From Diaporthe sp. PMI_573 (Eukaryota > Ascomycota > Sordariomycetes > Diaporthales > Diaporthaceae), in the NCBI GenBank assembly GCA_021399435.1, contig JAJTUP010000126.1, positions 1 through 64,000 of the forward strand: a DNA stretch of 64,000 nt, written 5' to 3'. The first letter of the stretch is position 1; each line of letters opens with the position of its first letter. The notes beneath the pieces are model-generated. The model ran no database searches and was not told the origin of the DNA. It worked only from the letters and a program-made list of their open reading frames with translations. The translations under genes were made by a program, and so were the position numbers. Below are positions 11,111 to 21,333 of this stretch, piece after piece.

Positions 11111-11962
11111 GCGGAACCTTGCAGTCAATATTATTGTCTTGGTACTCTCAAGGCTGAAGGAACGCAAAACTCCCCCGGGCATGAGATCCCCAATACTTTT
11201 GATGACATACCCTCGCGCCTTCCTTTACCTTTGTTATGGGCCGTGTATAAGTGCAATAGTGCCCACTATTGTCCTATCAGCACTGGCATACCTCGAACCC
11301 AACTTCAAGTTGTACGTCATTAACCTGGGACTCTACTCCGGTCTGTCAGGCGAGGTATGTTCGGTCACATAGGCACGTTTGATACATGACTGATCATCTA
11401 GAGGCTTTTCTGGGTCCGTATGTGGGCCGAACCATGGCCGAAGTGCAAGATCGCTGCGGCGATAATTTGCAACGGACTGGTCCTCGGTCTTCTCATTGGA
11501 AGGACCACACTAGCTCAGCTGCATCCAGTTTGGGCCAAGGTACTAACCTTACTCACAATATCCGGCTGTCGACTCTGGTCCGCATGGGAGTGTTGGCAAG
11601 TTCTGGGTGTATATCGAGGAATGGACTAGGCATCTTAGATGCACCGAAATAAGCAGTCGCCAAGGTGGCTCATCCTCATGCTAGCGGTGCTGCTGCTCCA
11701 CGCAACAGTGTGGTTCGCCATGCACATCAAACAATACGGTTGGTTCTTACTGGTAAGCCCAGACAGTGTTTTCAGGAAGACCCAAGGCTAATATGTGTAG
11801 GTTGTGTACTTCTCGTGCGTTCCCGGCGAAGGGTACTCATATGCTCGCCAGATTTGGATCCTGCAACTCCGCGAAATGAGGTTGGGCCGGCGGGATGAAC
11901 CTTGGGATCGACATCATCTCGTTGGCCCATCGGAGAGCTCCCTGGACGTCCAACCACCGTAG
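11111..11962 (+). pseudogene. 3' part of a multi-pass membrane protein gene abutting the hAT
   Basis: Exons 11111(approximate)-11354, 11402 onward, 11665-11752 and 11801-11962 (ends TAG) encode a hydrophobic protein. Segments include NIIVLVLSRLKERKTPPGM, FLYLCYGPCISAIVPTIVLS, IAAAIICNGLVLGLLIG and WLILMLAVLLLHATVW, ending in REMRLGRRDEPWD. The introns at 11355-11401 and 11753-11800 have good sites (GTATGT..CTAG and GTAAGC..GTGTAG). The junction between exons two and three is uncertain: the frame stays open past 11539, and the possible donors before 11664 are weak. At least four membrane spans are visible. No start codon or 5' exons exist on this side of the hAT repeats, so the gene appears to be cut by the element. 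I do not recognise the family. Confidence 0.6.
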
Positions 11963-12298
11963 ATAAGGATGTTGCAGAGCGACTACTTTGACGGCACATT
12001 GACGGATTGAGCAGGGTCGCATTAGGCACGGGAAGTGTGGGCTGCACTTGACCGTTGAAGTAGCTAGCAGCCTTGGCTACATTGGGCAACTCGTCTCCGG
12101 ACATTTTCCCGTGGTCCAAAGTGTATATATCCCCCCCCCCCTTTGAAAAATGAGAGCATGTCTGTTGTCCTCAACCTCAACGTCTCAGAAAATCATCAAA
12201 CACCACCTGGGATCGCACCCATTTGATCCTACCAACTAAGTAAGCTCCTACCACCCTTACCAAACAAACACGGTCATCTGACTATATTCAAGATCACC
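11963..12298. other. Short intergenic stretch with C-tract
   Basis: Contains a run of 12 or so C residues near 12131 just after a TATATAT stretch. No coding frame is supported. The right part is probably the promoter of the small gene at 12299. Confidence 0.4.
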
Positions 12299-12469
12299 AT
12301 GTGCCATTACGTACGATATGTCTGTACAAAGTGCGGGGTTCAAATCAGATCCGTGGGTACAAGCTGCCCAGATGGAAGCCATGCCATGTACGCGACTGGC
12401 TCGACTGTGGAAACTCGTCGAGAGGGTAACTGCGACGACTGCGCATACCCTTCACCAACATCATCATGA
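12299..12469 (+). CDS. Small cysteine-rich protein (56 aa), zinc-ribbon-like
   Basis: The ATG at 12299, after ATCACC, opens a 56-codon frame ending in TGA at 12467. The product starts MCHYVRYVCTKCG and has a second pair NCDDC plus one more cysteine (TSCPDG), giving two CxxC knuckles. Small fungal proteins starting MCH with this spacing are common and may bind zinc. No signal peptide is visible. The frame is short, so chance cannot be excluded, but the paired cysteines argue for a real gene. Confidence 0.5.
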   Translation: MCHYVRYVCTKCGVQIRSVGTSCPDGSHAMYATGSTVETRREGNCDDCAYPSPTSS

Positions 12470-12523
12470 GGGCAATTCAGTGCCTGAGAAGGAAGTGTGG
12501 ATACCTCTGGAATTGGGTGTTTC

Positions 12524-12961
12524 CTACTCTGTTGTACGTGGGTCCATGAAAAGCGGGACCTTGCCGTCTGAGTGATCAATGAAGAAAGGCGGTTTACTTC
12601 CATCGCCAAACAACCTGTGAACTTCCCGGACCTCACTGTTGACCTTGTTTTGTAAACCCATGGTGGCTATTTGCACGGTTTCTGTCTTGCTCAACCATAC
12701 TGCAATAACAGGTAGATTCCCATGGCCTGCGAGATGGGCCTCTTCGGGCCTGTAGTCGTTGTGCAGGATATCAAAGACGATATGAGTTCTCCGGCCCCAT
12801 CTCTCCTCCACGAGTAGCTTCGGCTCCCCCCACTGAGAAATGATGTTCTCCTTCTTGATCAGGTCCTCCGCAATCCGGATAGCCTCTTTGGGGGACTCGC
12901 AAATCTGTCCCCAGTGGCTACTCTTTGAAGAGATGCTTATAAAAATTCGTCTTGCGGCCAT
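12524..12961 (-). CDS. Hypothetical protein, 145 aa
   Basis: A single open frame from the ATG at 12961. It is basic at the start (MAARRIFISISSKSSHWG), then amphipathic (PKEAIRIAEDLIKKENIIS) and beta-rich (RRTHIVFDILHNDYRPEE, LPVIAVWLSKTETVQIATMG). The residue mix is that of a folded protein. I do not recognise the family. It is convergent with the small cysteine-rich gene at 12299-12469, 54 bp away. Confidence 0.45.
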   Translation of the reverse strand: MAARRIFISISSKSSHWGQICESPKEAIRIAEDLIKKENIISQWGEPKLLVEERWGRRTHIVFDILHNDYRPEEAHLAGHGNLPVIAVWLSKTETVQIATMGLQNKVNSEVREVHRLFGDGSKPPFFIDHSDGKVPLFMDPRTTE

Positions 12962-14631
12962 CAGGTGGGTGCTCGCGGGTTATGTGCTTTGTGCGCAAAA
13001 GTAATCCACAAGATAATGTGGCAAGAGTGGGTGATGTAGCGGAAAGGATCAAAAAAGGGAAGGCGAGTTGGCTGAAGCAAGCATGCTTGGTTTTGTGGGG
13101 CCCGACGTTTATGTAAGTACCGGTCGAAGCTGTGATAGGCCTGCCAAAGCTACGATAGACTATTTGTATTCTTCCACTCCAATCAGGCAAGACGACTCAC
13201 CCCACCTGCAAATCCCCGACCGTACTCCCGCACAATACCTCAGCCCTCCGAGGCAACCCAAGTGGGTCTATTGCAGACACTAATAAATGCATGTATGCAA
13301 CCACTTGCAACGCATCGCTTCTAGGGACCTGGACGAGGTTTATTTGGACTGACCCCGAGGCACTCATACCTAACAGATGTGAAAACAACAGCGTCCAAAC
13401 CATGGTGATGCCGAAATTGAGAGCTGAGGTGACCGACATTAATGTTTGGTGACGTATGATTGTTAAGCAAGGTCTCCCATGAAGGGTGGTATTGCCAAAG
13501 ACGCGGAAGCTCTGACCACCGTGGCGGCATACTGAGGTCGAGCTTCTGCCGGCTCAGGCAGGGAAACTCCTTGTTAGTCTGTCAATTTGAATTCCTGCCT
13601 TGTCCTTCTTCCGATTCGCTATAGGGAATCTGAAGCGTATAACTTAATGCTTACGCTGTTGATGGCTGATATTACGGAGCGTTTGGTGTGCGTCCTCTGC
13701 CCTGGAGATACCCCGGCCTTATAAAGCAGATGTGCCTGCCGCAGGCACCCGACTGACGCCTTGGCAGCCGTCGGGAAAATGCTGACACGGCGGCTGTGAA
13801 TTTTGGCTGGTAGAAGCGGGAACGAAGCCAGAAACCGTCCGCGGTCTAGACGGGGTACATTGAGATGCTGGCGGTACGGCAGCAGTGTGCTTGTTCGCTC
13901 AACTCGGGTCAGCCAATTGCCCAGGACAGATCGCCGATCCCACAAGCCGCACCCGCAGCTGCCTTGATTGTGCCTTGTCTGGCTCCGCATCCGCCGGAGG
14001 GCATACGCGATCCAAGCAGAAGATCTCACTTCCAAAAGAAGTCCATCGCTGGCAGGAATGGCCCCACTCTGGTGCCGCGATTCGGAAATAAAAAAGGAAT
14101 GGATGGCTGCGGCCTTCGCATTGGAAGGTGAGGGGTGGGACAAAGGGTTGGAACAGCCAATGACATCCTCGTGGATGGAGCAACGGCGGCTGGCCTAGCC
14201 ACGATTGAAGGCCTTGTGTCGCAGCGGCTTAACAAATGCACCCCATGCAACCCCGCTCCTTCCCTTGCCAGGCAATCCCAGAAAACCACCTCTTCTCTTC
14301 CCCCCACCGTTTCAACGTCGGCCCTGATGTCAGCCAGTCCAGATTCGCAGCTGATTGGATGCCTTCGCACCAGCTTTATCGCTTTCCTCACCTCCCCAAA
14401 ACCTCCGGACAAACGCCCTTTATCCAAATGGAGGATTCACCTGCGTGAAGACCTGACAGCGCCAAAGGAGAGTACGGGTCGAGTGTTCTTCAACAGCGGC
14501 GGCGCTAAAGCTTGGGTGGCCTTTAGAGCTCTCAAACCAACAAAAACCCATCGCTACGGGCGGAAGAGCAACGCCGTCTCTTCACTCAGCTGGATAAGCA
14601 GCCGCGGGAGTCAAGAGTAAGACTTGCGAAG
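12962..14631. other. GC-rich interval without a supported gene
   Basis: Several long overlapping frames exist on both strands (for example 13619-14143 minus and 14135-14620 plus). They overlap each other, are rich in Arg, Ser and Pro, and show no domain, which is what GC-rich non-coding DNA gives. The right end is probably the promoter of the frame at 14632. Confidence 0.4.
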
Positions 14632-15498
14632 ATGGTTGGTCTTGCGATACCTCATCCAACAGTGGAGGATTTGATTTCTTCGGTGGACCAAGTCGGGCGC
14701 TCGATCGCGTCAGATGCGGATCAGTCCGTGCAAAACGCTTCTACGCCTGCTAAGCGTCGTCGTAGGTCTCCCCTCTTGGCTCGGCGCCAGCTGCTGGCTA
14801 ACAACTCAGGCATGGAGGAACGCCCTACAGGACCCAGCATCGCGTATTTGCTGACGCCCGGCCCAACGCCTCCGACCAACCGTTTACCCGAAGCCTCCAT
14901 ATCCTCAGTTGGACAGGAGACTGGTGTAGAAGGAATGGACGAAGTTGAGGTCGAAGCTGAGATAGCACAAGCTGGGACAGAAGAAGCCGAGACAAGAGAA
15001 GTGACAGGCGCGCGAATTGAGGCCCTCTCGAGCCTTATCCCACCGTATACGATGGGTGTTATCAGGCAGGACATCATGAAAGATAATAAGCGGAAGGCTG
15101 CAGTAACGATGAAATTCTCAAAAACTCTGGATGTGCAAGGTGCTATCTCTTTTGAGATTGTGGATGAAGCGGTCGAACACCTCGCCGGACACTTATTTAA
15201 CGCACACTTGCAGCGTCAAGGGGACCAGCGGATCTTCTATTACGGCGACGGTGGAAGACGTATAGGTATTGGTGGTGGATGTACTCTTTTGTCTTGTACA
15301 CCCAACGCTATTCCCAAGTTTTTTGGTCCACTGATCACTGCAGGAAACTTGGAAACCCGTCATCGTAAAGAGGAACAGTATGCTGGATCTTCTGTTACGG
15401 GAACTGTTATCATGTCTCGATTTGACAAAATAGGGGAAGGGGCACCTATTTCAATACGACTACTTCCTCCTTGCAGTCAAGATCATCCGTGGATGTAG
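14632..15498 (+). CDS. Hypothetical protein, 288 aa
   Basis: A single open frame. The first ~50 residues hold a basic cluster (AKRRRRSPLLARRQLL). Residues ~90-125 are strongly acidic (EVEVEAEIAQAGTEEAETRE). After that comes a more folded-looking region (AVTMKFSKTLDVQGAISFEI, QRIFYYGDGGRRIGIGGGC). I do not know the family. The last ~10 codons overlap the antisense hAT remnant, so the natural 3' end may have been replaced by transposon sequence. It could also be a chance frame in GC-rich DNA. Confidence 0.4.
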   Translation: MVGLAIPHPTVEDLISSVDQVGRSIASDADQSVQNASTPAKRRRRSPLLARRQLLANNSGMEERPTGPSIAYLLTPGPTPPTNRLPEASISSVGQETGVEGMDEVEVEAEIAQAGTEEAETREVTGARIEALSSLIPPYTMGVIRQDIMKDNKRKAAVTMKFSKTLDVQGAISFEIVDEAVEHLAGHLFNAHLQRQGDQRIFYYGDGGRRIGIGGGCTLLSCTPNAIPKFFGPLITAGNLETRHRKEEQYAGSSVTGTVIMSRFDKIGEGAPISIRLLPPCSQDHPWM

Positions 15499-15866
15499 AG
15501 CCTCCTTGCCCTTGTGTTCCCTGTCCTGTTCCTCCTTGTCCAGAGCCGCCCTGGGGCTTCTTGTCCTTGCCCGATGCTTTCGAGTGTTGCCCCCTTCATT
15601 CTGTGCCTCTGTGAGGTTATCGTGAGCTTCCCTTGGCTAAAGACCCGCTCGCACTCTGATGACATCGCAGGCACAGATAGCACGTCTATGGCCATTTGTG
15701 ACAGAATAGGGAACTCTGTACGATGGTTTCGCCACCAGTAAAGAGGGTTAAGAGGAACCTCACGCCCGGCTTTGTCTCTCTGCCGAGGGATCCTCATCGC
15801 GACATAATTCATATAATCCACAAAGAGGTGCAAATGGCTATGGCTGGAATAAGGAGGACACAACAA
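15483..15866 (-). pseudogene. hAT transposase C-terminal fragment
   Basis: Minus-strand frame with the hAT dimerisation signature: PLYWWRNHRTEFPILSQMA, IDVLSVPAMSSECERVFS, then a TSQRHRMK segment. This corresponds to roughly the last 100 residues of a transposase. The sequence differs from the hAT copies at 9843 and 48369, so it is a third family. No ends were found. Confidence 0.75.
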
Positions 15867-16183
15867 ACTCGGACTATTTGGTTTCAGTCAGTCCGTCGCA
15901 CATGGACACCGGGCAAACACCGGGGGGGGGGATAAGGAGGGAAGAAGCAAGGGCGTAGACACGGGCATCAAGATGCTACTAACCTATTCGTTTCCTGTGG
16001 CCATCAACACAGGAAAGGATAACGGCCAACGTTCCCCAAAAATATGATACCCATTATCGATAAACGGTTTGTTCACCATAAACTTCTCGAAACGCGTACC
16101 TCGACCATGTAACACGGTTGGGCTTGCGAGCCAGCAGACAAAAATGAGACTGAGAATTGGGATGGGAGTAGGCCCTGTTACGA
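15867..16183. other. Intergenic with G-tract
   Basis: Contains a G10 run near 15922. Nothing else I can support. Confidence 0.35.
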
Positions 16184-16669
16184 TTACATAGTGGAATCTA
16201 TCACCTCCTTTAAAGCCCTGACCATCAGGTAGTCCGCTACCCCCCAGTCCTCATCGACGTCCCCTTCGGTAGCGGGTTTCGTGTATTTCCCCGAGTAGAG
16301 AAAGTCGATCACGGAATTGAGGGATCTCCATGTGATGATATCACTCGAGAATAAGACCTCTTCCGGGGTTCCCCAGTTTTCACTAAAACATCGATTGAAA
16401 TAAGAAGACCAAAATCGGAGAACCTCTTTGCAAACATTTCTTGTTCTATCCGGACGACCTTCAATACCCAGCTTTGCATCGGGCGGTAGCCGCTTCAAGC
16501 TTTCTGAGACGAGCATTCTGAGGCTTTTTGGGATATTTCCGGAGATGAGCTGCAGCTGTTTTTGTACAGGGATATCGTTGATATTCGGTCGCATGTATTC
16601 TATCAAGCTGTCGAAGTTAGGCCCTTCCCGGATTGTTTGAGCACATTGTACATGCAGCCACTCTTGCAT
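16184..16669 (-). CDS. BTB-like protein, possibly 5' incomplete
   Basis: A 161-aa frame. Its C-terminal half, VLRFWSSYFNRCFSENWGTP and then IITWRSLNSVIDFLYSGKYT, fits the middle and end of a BTB/POZ domain. The N-terminal half is helical (FDSLIEYMRPNINDI). The same frame stays open upstream to a possible acceptor near 16772 (residues like FRVGFHTATQRKTNPDTQIR), so the true start may lie there or in an upstream exon. The usual first BTB strand is not evident. It lies convergent to nothing and 3' of KMT6. Confidence 0.45.
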   Translation of the reverse strand: MQEWLHVQCAQTIREGPNFDSLIEYMRPNINDIPVQKQLQLISGNIPKSLRMLVSESLKRLPPDAKLGIEGRPDRTRNVCKEVLRFWSSYFNRCFSENWGTPEEVLFSSDIITWRSLNSVIDFLYSGKYTKPATEGDVDEDWGVADYLMVRALKEVIDSTM

Positions 16670-16984
16670 CCTTATCCCCTTGGTTGAGAGCTCTTCAACT
16701 CGGATCTGTGTATCCGGATTTGTCTTGCGTTGTGTCGCGGTGTGGAATCCAACTCGAAAATGTAAACCTCAGACAGGCCTCCTACTTGGAGCGGCCAATT
16801 GTAGGCAGGAGAGGAAATTAAATTAGGCGTGCAGAGCAAGCGGGGTTGGAGGTGGTGGGCGGCGAAAGCGTCGGTGCAACGCTGGCCCCAAAAAGACATT
16901 GTTGCCGATTTCAAACGCGAGGTCAGGCATCAGTTTATTTCAGCATATACTCAAGATGGGTCATATACGAAAAGTACAACATCA

Positions 16985-19951
16985 CTACGAGTCGGGATCC
17001 CAGCCGCGCGAGGCCTGCTTCTTTCGCTTGCGGCCCCCCCGCACTCCAGAGGCAGTCCCACCCCTCCTAGGTTTGTACGTCCGTCCCGGCCGGAATTCCT
17101 CATCGTCCTCGTCGTCTTTCTCGTCTTTGATGATGGTCTCGCCTGATGAAACCTCGTCTTCCTCATCCATAACGGGTCTCGGCGCCTTCTTGGTCCCGTT
17201 GGTGGTAACCCTCAGGCTCCCTCGCCCCCTGCCTCGACTCGCGAGACCGCGGCCACCACGACCCCTAAGAGTGTCGCCGCGCTTTGGTCGAGTGTTTTCA
17301 CCTTGAGACTCGACAAGCTTCTTGGTGAGGTTGGGGAAGTTTTCTCCGTAGTTGAAGAAAAGCTCCTCGCCCGCCTTGATATCGCGCTGCGCCTTGAACT
17401 TGATGCGGTAGTCGCCATTCACGAACAATATTTGGGGCACGGTATTAACCAGTTTCTTTCCTACCTTGTCATACTCAGAAGCGTGGTTGATGTAGCGGCT
17501 GAGGTTGCCATATATGGCCGCGTCAACCCAGATGCCTTCGTCGTCCAGGAGCGTGAACAAGTAGCTGCTGTGTTTGGAGTCGTCGAAAACGTTGCCGCGC
17601 CGTGCTTCTCTACGTACGCCCTCGTCGTGCGAGATCAACTCCCCAAGATACTCGATGACGAATTCATCCTGAACGATGTTCTCTGCTGTGAATAGTCCAT
17701 ATCCGCAACCCTCAATTTGAGACTCGCCAAGCAGAACAGTCTTGGAGACGCCACGCTGGAGAGCTACATTTTGGCAGCCAAAGGAGTGCAATTCGGCATC
17801 GCGGGCGTTCTTGGGGTCTGCCCGATCGAAAGCGCCACATCCCTGGCAGAGAACTGGGTCGCATTCCCTGTTGAGCTGAACACAGATACAAGGCTTGCCT
17901 TCCTTTGACTGCAGACAGGTCTCACCCTCGGCTTCACACGCGCAACCTGTAAACTTGTAGGCGCAAATCTCGGCTGTGCAACGGCAGAAGCGTTCACATA
18001 GAAGCTTTGCATCAACACATGGGCAACCCTTGCCGCAGGAGCCAATATGTGTGCACGGATCCTTGACTTCAAGGCGGGTGAAATCGTGTGCGTTCAGGTG
18101 GTCTCGCCAATCTCGTTTGAGCTCCTTTCGGCGATGATCGTACCAATCCAACAGTTTGGTCTTTGGTGGTCTGGCAACAGGCGTTCCAAGGTCGTAGAGT
18201 GACTCGTACTTGTCTAATCCAAGTTGACCTTGTTTCCTATACACGTCACAACACGGCCGTCCCAGTAAGGTTGAAACAAGGCAAGGCAGATTCGTACAGA
18301 GGCTTGCTCTCGCAGCCGAAGCAGCATGAAGACCCTGGAGGAGTGCGACTTCGGCGTCGGTCCAGGGTTCCACGTCAGCGTTGATGTTGCCAGTCCTGTA
18401 ATCATGCCAGCAGGAGTTTCGACAACGAGCGGGTGCCCTGTCTGCAGAGTCCTTAGGGTCCCGCGGGTTCTTGGCCATGTTCTGTCTCATCAAGCCGCCA
18501 AATCCTCCTATCAAGTGAACACCAAGGGGTCGCCGCTGGTTGTCACGGTCATATTCACCGTGCTCACACGAGTGAGAGTAGCAGTGCAAGCAGCCCAGGA
18601 TGGTGTACGTAAGCAAGTTGCTCTCGACCATTTCCAATATCCGTTGTACCCCCTTTGATTTGGAGTCTGGCTTTTCGTCCTTCAGCAGCTTCTTGTTTTC
18701 GACGGCGGCCTCAACGGTCTCATCATGGGCGAGCACGTCTTTCAGCGTGAGCTCCGTGTGCTTCCACAAGCGGTTAAAAGCTTCCGTGAACATCTCCGCG
18801 GTATTAGTGGCGCGGGATGAGCCCACTTCGTCAAGTCTGTGAATCATTATATTCTTTTGTTGCGGCGTTATCTTGTCGTTGAGGTCAGGCTGTGTGGCCA
18901 TGTAACGGAGGAGGGTCGACTTGCTGCAGTTGTCTAAGCCAAGTTTTGCTACCCAATGATCGATGTAGAGCGAGATTTCGGCTGCGATTTCTTCCTTAAG
19001 CCCATTTCTCACTTTGTCGCTCCTATTCAGAGACGTCACATTGAATCCGGACTGGGTATCCATCGCCTCAAGCTCCTCTGTCCACCGTGTATAGCGCTCC
19101 TCCTCGTTGTCCTTGATGTCGCGCAGGTGCGGGATGAATTTGAGCATCGTGTTCGGGGTCAGAATATTCCTCGAGATCTCCACGTGGTGAAATTTGTATT
19201 CCGGGACTCGTGGCTTGTCGGATTTGATGCAGACGACCTCATAAGCTAACTTCTTTCTCCTAGAACTGGCGCAAGTATCTTTAGAGCCGTGCGTCTTCAG
19301 ATAAATTTTCATAGTGCCATCCTGCGACCTCTCATTTGGCAGCGGTGAGAGTTTGATGTCTGCCAGATGTGCAGTCAAACTTATGTGCCGTCGTCCTGGT
19401 GCCTTCTGTAGGGCAGTAGTCCGCAAATTATAGTTGACAAGCTTGGAATGATTCCAGTCAAGCTCATTTGACAAGTCGAAGAGGGCGTGCTTGATCTTTT
19501 CCACATTCCGATTGTTCTCAAAGGGAGTTTGAAATGGTGGATTAATCTTAGCCAACTGATGTATCTCGCCATTTCTGCTTGGCTGTGGCGTGTAACTGGG
19601 ATGATCCAACAGAGTACCTGAGCTTGGAGATAGATCGCCTAGTGAAGAATCGCTGACTCTGTGGCTCTTTGCTGACGAGGACTCCGGCTTTGTGGGCTTG
19701 ATTGGGATCGCTTTCAGCTGGACCATTGAGCGGGACGCCGACGGCTTGTTCGAGCGAGAAGTTGGCCCTGGAACGGCATTGCTACGCAGAGCTGATGGAT
19801 CATGTAGTTCATAACGGTTATCTGAGAACTTAAACTGTGCTAAAGCGTTGGCCCCTATATGTTGTGCGGGTGTATGGCTGGGTGCCATGTCATCATCACC
19901 GTCACCTGTAAGGTCGATGAGATCCATCAGAGCCGATTCAGCCAGATTCAA
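16985..19951 (-). CDS. KMT6: Histone H3 lysine-27 methyltransferase, EZH2/KMT6 type
   Basis: An uninterrupted 988-aa frame. The C-terminal third holds a cysteine-rich CXC domain (residues ~635-730, starting HIGSCGKGCPC). A SET domain follows at ~736-875, with GCGYGLFTAENI, VIEYLGELIS, LSRYINHASE, FVNGDYRIKF and GEELFFNYGENF. The NHA in place of animal NHS is, as I recall, usual in fungal KMT6. This is the catalytic subunit of PRC2, which trimethylates H3K27 and silences facultative heterochromatin. The N-terminus has a SUMO-interaction-like DLIDLTGDGDDD; a second Met at residue 9 is an alternative start. After SET comes an RGG-rich, acidic and basic tail of about 110 residues. No frame damage is seen. 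Confidence 0.92.
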   Translation of the reverse strand: MNLAESALMDLIDLTGDGDDDMAPSHTPAQHIGANALAQFKFSDNRYELHDPSALRSNAVPGPTSRSNKPSASRSMVQLKAIPIKPTKPESSSAKSHRVSDSSLGDLSPSSGTLLDHPSYTPQPSRNGEIHQLAKINPPFQTPFENNRNVEKIKHALFDLSNELDWNHSKLVNYNLRTTALQKAPGRRHISLTAHLADIKLSPLPNERSQDGTMKIYLKTHGSKDTCASSRRKKLAYEVVCIKSDKPRVPEYKFHHVEISRNILTPNTMLKFIPHLRDIKDNEEERYTRWTEELEAMDTQSGFNVTSLNRSDKVRNGLKEEIAAEISLYIDHWVAKLGLDNCSKSTLLRYMATQPDLNDKITPQQKNIMIHRLDEVGSSRATNTAEMFTEAFNRLWKHTELTLKDVLAHDETVEAAVENKKLLKDEKPDSKSKGVQRILEMVESNLLTYTILGCLHCYSHSCEHGEYDRDNQRRPLGVHLIGGFGGLMRQNMAKNPRDPKDSADRAPARCRNSCWHDYRTGNINADVEPWTDAEVALLQGLHAASAARASLCTNLPCLVSTLLGRPCCDVYRKQGQLGLDKYESLYDLGTPVARPPKTKLLDWYDHRRKELKRDWRDHLNAHDFTRLEVKDPCTHIGSCGKGCPCVDAKLLCERFCRCTAEICAYKFTGCACEAEGETCLQSKEGKPCICVQLNRECDPVLCQGCGAFDRADPKNARDAELHSFGCQNVALQRGVSKTVLLGESQIEGCGYGLFTAENIVQDEFVIEYLGELISHDEGVRREARRGNVFDDSKHSSYLFTLLDDEGIWVDAAIYGNLSRYINHASEYDKVGKKLVNTVPQILFVNGDYRIKFKAQRDIKAGEELFFNYGENFPNLTKKLVESQGENTRPKRGDTLRGRGGRGLASRGRGRGSLRVTTNGTKKAPRPVMDEEDEVSSGETIIKDEKDDEDDEEFRPGRTYKPRRGGTASGVRGGRKRKKQASRGWDPDS

Positions 19952-21333
19952 TCAGCACTTGAGAAGCTCTCGGAAGTAACCGTGGCCTTCAAAAGCAGGC
20001 GCTTTGGATGGCTTGCTGAGGGTTAAATAGCCCGTCATGGGCCTCAGGCTAGTGGAACCGTGCGTGGACTGTGGGAAGATTTTGCCAGACCTCAGGTTCA
20101 GAGGACGATGCTTGATCGGAATTCGAGCTTTTCGAATCTGAATATGGTGGTTTTGTGTTGAGAGATGTGATACAAAACAATTCTGGGCCGTACTAGGACG
20201 ACCAGGCTGGAGTATCGGATTTGCTGGCGCGCATACGGCAGGTTGGAGGAACGAGAGTCGAGACGATCTGTAAGCTAAGAAACACACAGGCATGGGCTTT
20301 CCTGCTTTCCAAATCAGAGACTAAGTGACTGCTCCGTATGGTAGGAGTGCTACTGGCCTGACGATGGAAATGGTTGGAAAGAAAGCCAAGTAGGCACGAC
20401 GGGCAACTTCACTCCCCTGGATCGGGCAGATATTCCTAAGGCTTAGAGACAGTGTTGACCTGATGTTGGTACAGTATGAGCTTGAACGGCGCAGCCTTCT
20501 GACTCAGGCAAGTCGCGTCAGACGCAGGCAGGTACAGAGGCAGGTGCAGGTGAGAGGTTATTAAGGTTTGCCCATATACGCGTACCCTGCAACCGCGCTT
20601 TGTTTTGAAAGAGCTACCCGCGGGGGTGTGTGTAGCGGCACCGCTCTCCGAGCCGAACTCTTGCTCTCTGCTCGAGCACCCGTAGCACAAAGAGCCGCCT
20701 CACTCACCATCAGCCGCTCGGACGCAAAGACATGCTTCGCCGGATTAGGCACGCAAAGCGATAGACCTGTCTAAATACACACACACACCGAGTGTCCGCT
20801 TGTTGTGATTGCAAAAATTAATTCCTAGCTCATTTGGGACTAAGCGTGGCTGTGCGCGCAGTATGCAATCCTAGTCCGCACGCGCGCATAAAGGTACCAC
20901 CTGCTGCAGACTGATCTACCTTGCCATTTCCAAACGCCTACTTCATATAACTCAAAACTGATCAACACTTAGATATATAGAGCTTGAGTAGTCCTGTCGT
21001 ATGGCGAGCTGTTTTCTGCCCATCTTTGGTTTCTTTTCCTCCTTTCTGACAGTATTACCCAGAGCCTTTTTTTCACAACCCTCGCGGCATTACCTAAGCT
21101 GGTGCCACGTGATTTGAGGCCACGTATCATTATGACTTTAGGTCAGTCATCCTCCCGTTAAAATGCCTAGTCCCGTTACGCTCTTGCCATGGAAGGACAT
21201 GGAAGCCTGGAGAATCAGCCATTGGACTGGTCGGACTGCTCCCTCTTTAGCATTGGTGACACGTCCTGCGCCTACAATTTGTCTTCGTCACATGCTACAG
21301 TACTGTACCTCGTTGAGTTAGTTCGACGCCAGT
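19952..21333. other. KMT6 upstream region
   Basis: 1.4 kb holding the probable KMT6 promoter and 5' leader. It has a short CA repeat near 20778-20790 (TACACACACACACCG) and alternating CG/CA stretches near 20850-20890. I see no gene. Confidence 0.4.

Noticed and set aside
13619..14620. Several overlapping 130-170-aa frames on both strands
   Set aside because: They overlap each other in GC-rich DNA, are Arg/Ser/Pro-rich and show no motif or splice support.
16985..19951. Loss of the SET NHS motif as a sign of an inactive KMT6
   Set aside because: NHA at this site is, as I recall, normal in fungal KMT6 proteins, and the other SET motifs are intact.
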